Below are positions 63,873 through 64,000 of a stretch of DNA of 64,000 bases, one piece after another. The notes beneath the pieces are model-generated. The model did not search any database. It was not told the origin of the DNA and saw only the letters and a list, made by a program, of their open reading frames with translations. Both the position numbers and the translations under genes were made by a program. Source of the stretch: Rhizobium rosettiformans (lineage in GTDB: Bacteria > Pseudomonadota > Alphaproteobacteria > Rhizobiales > Rhizobiaceae); contig NZ_CP032405.1 of assembly GCF_016806065.1 (NCBI RefSeq), positions 310,001-374,000 of the forward strand, written 5' to 3'. The stretch's first letter is position 1. Every line of letters starts with the position of its first letter.

Positions 63873-64000
63873 CATCAACCTCTCCCTGGATCCCCGTTGC
63901 CCTTTCCGCGGACGTCGAGGCCGGCACCTCTGCCGGCACCCTCGTCAACGGCGAGGAGCGCGTCGTCTGGCGTGACGACAAGGGCGAAATCCATGTCTGG
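63869..64000 (+). CDS. Start of possible Rieske-type protein, 3' end outside window
   Basis: 44 codons are visible. The segment PWIPVALSADVEAGTSAG followed by a strand ending in GEIHVW resembles the first two strands of Rieske [2Fe-2S] domains, which normally continue into CPHRG. The cluster ligands lie beyond the window, so the call is tentative. The coupled upstream gene and the facing Rieske-less oxygenase make it a possible electron-transfer partner. Confidence 0.45.
   Translation, partial: MTSTSPWIPVALSADVEAGTSAGTLVNGEERVVWRDDKGEIHVW

Overview
The window reads as a chromosomal stretch of an alphaproteobacterium of the Rhizobiaceae (Rhizobium/Agrobacterium/Sinorhizobium relatives). The reasons are GC-rich coding with rhizobial gene style, a complete PhyR-NepR-EcfG general stress response (GSR) locus with GGAAC-N16-CGTT promoters, a Mur-box controlled sitABCD operon, short palindromic intergenic mosaics typical of rhizobia, and many ABC importers. 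I saw no tRNA, rRNA, CRISPR array, insertion sequence, prophage or replication origin.

1-7.8 kb: a partial membrane-anchored protein; sitABCD (manganese/iron import) with two Mur-type boxes bracketing its promoter; an orphan arsenite-pump ATPase gene (arsA); a DMT-family exporter divergent from a LysR regulator. 8.0-13.6 kb: an operon with the order of E. coli ydcSTUV-patD (polyamine-type ABC importer plus gamma-aminobutyraldehyde dehydrogenase). 13.7-21.9 kb: mostly housekeeping genes (SH3 protein, GFA-type enzyme, transaldolase with a divergent SorC regulator, Ada-like repair protein, endonuclease III, EI24/CysZ-like membrane protein, nitrilase-family amidase) and a decayed parDE toxin-antitoxin pair carrying two frameshifts. 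21.9-29.0 kb: a peptide-type ABC importer, with the fused double ATPase and an M20 amidohydrolase on one strand and the binding protein and two permeases on the other. 29.0-36.7 kb: PAP2 phosphatase, a P1/DmpA aminopeptidase, a MaoC-Pta fusion plus acetate kinase behind an FNR/FixK box, an M19 dipeptidase and an amidase.

37.0-46.3 kb: an operon behind a consensus sigma-54 promoter. It has a PotFGHI-like importer, a class C beta-lactamase-like serine hydrolase, two tandem paralogous YtcJ-like amidohydrolases and a TetR regulator. Its substrate is not obvious, and it is a good candidate for an undescribed nitrogen-compound pathway. 46.3-49.7 kb: an IclR-controlled cluster (lactonase-like amidohydrolase, SDR, FAH-family hydrolase) resembling the lower non-phosphorylated L-fucose/L-rhamnose pathway. 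49.8-50.4 kb: an intact RHH/RelE-ParE pair. 50.5-54.4 kb: an outer membrane beta-barrel and pntAB transhydrogenase.

54.6-62.6 kb: a GSR island. It holds ecfG with nepR, phyR, a second nepR paralogue divergent from phyR, an HWE/HisKA_2 sensor kinase, a single-domain response-regulator-like protein, a Crp-family regulator, and small stress proteins (two DUF1328, CsbD, DUF883 plus a membrane partner). I count seven good EcfG promoters, one further good but non-canonical candidate and one weak one. The window closes with a Rieske-oxygenase homologue lacking its Rieske centre, facing a degenerate acylphosphatase-like gene that is coupled to the start of a possible Rieske-type protein.
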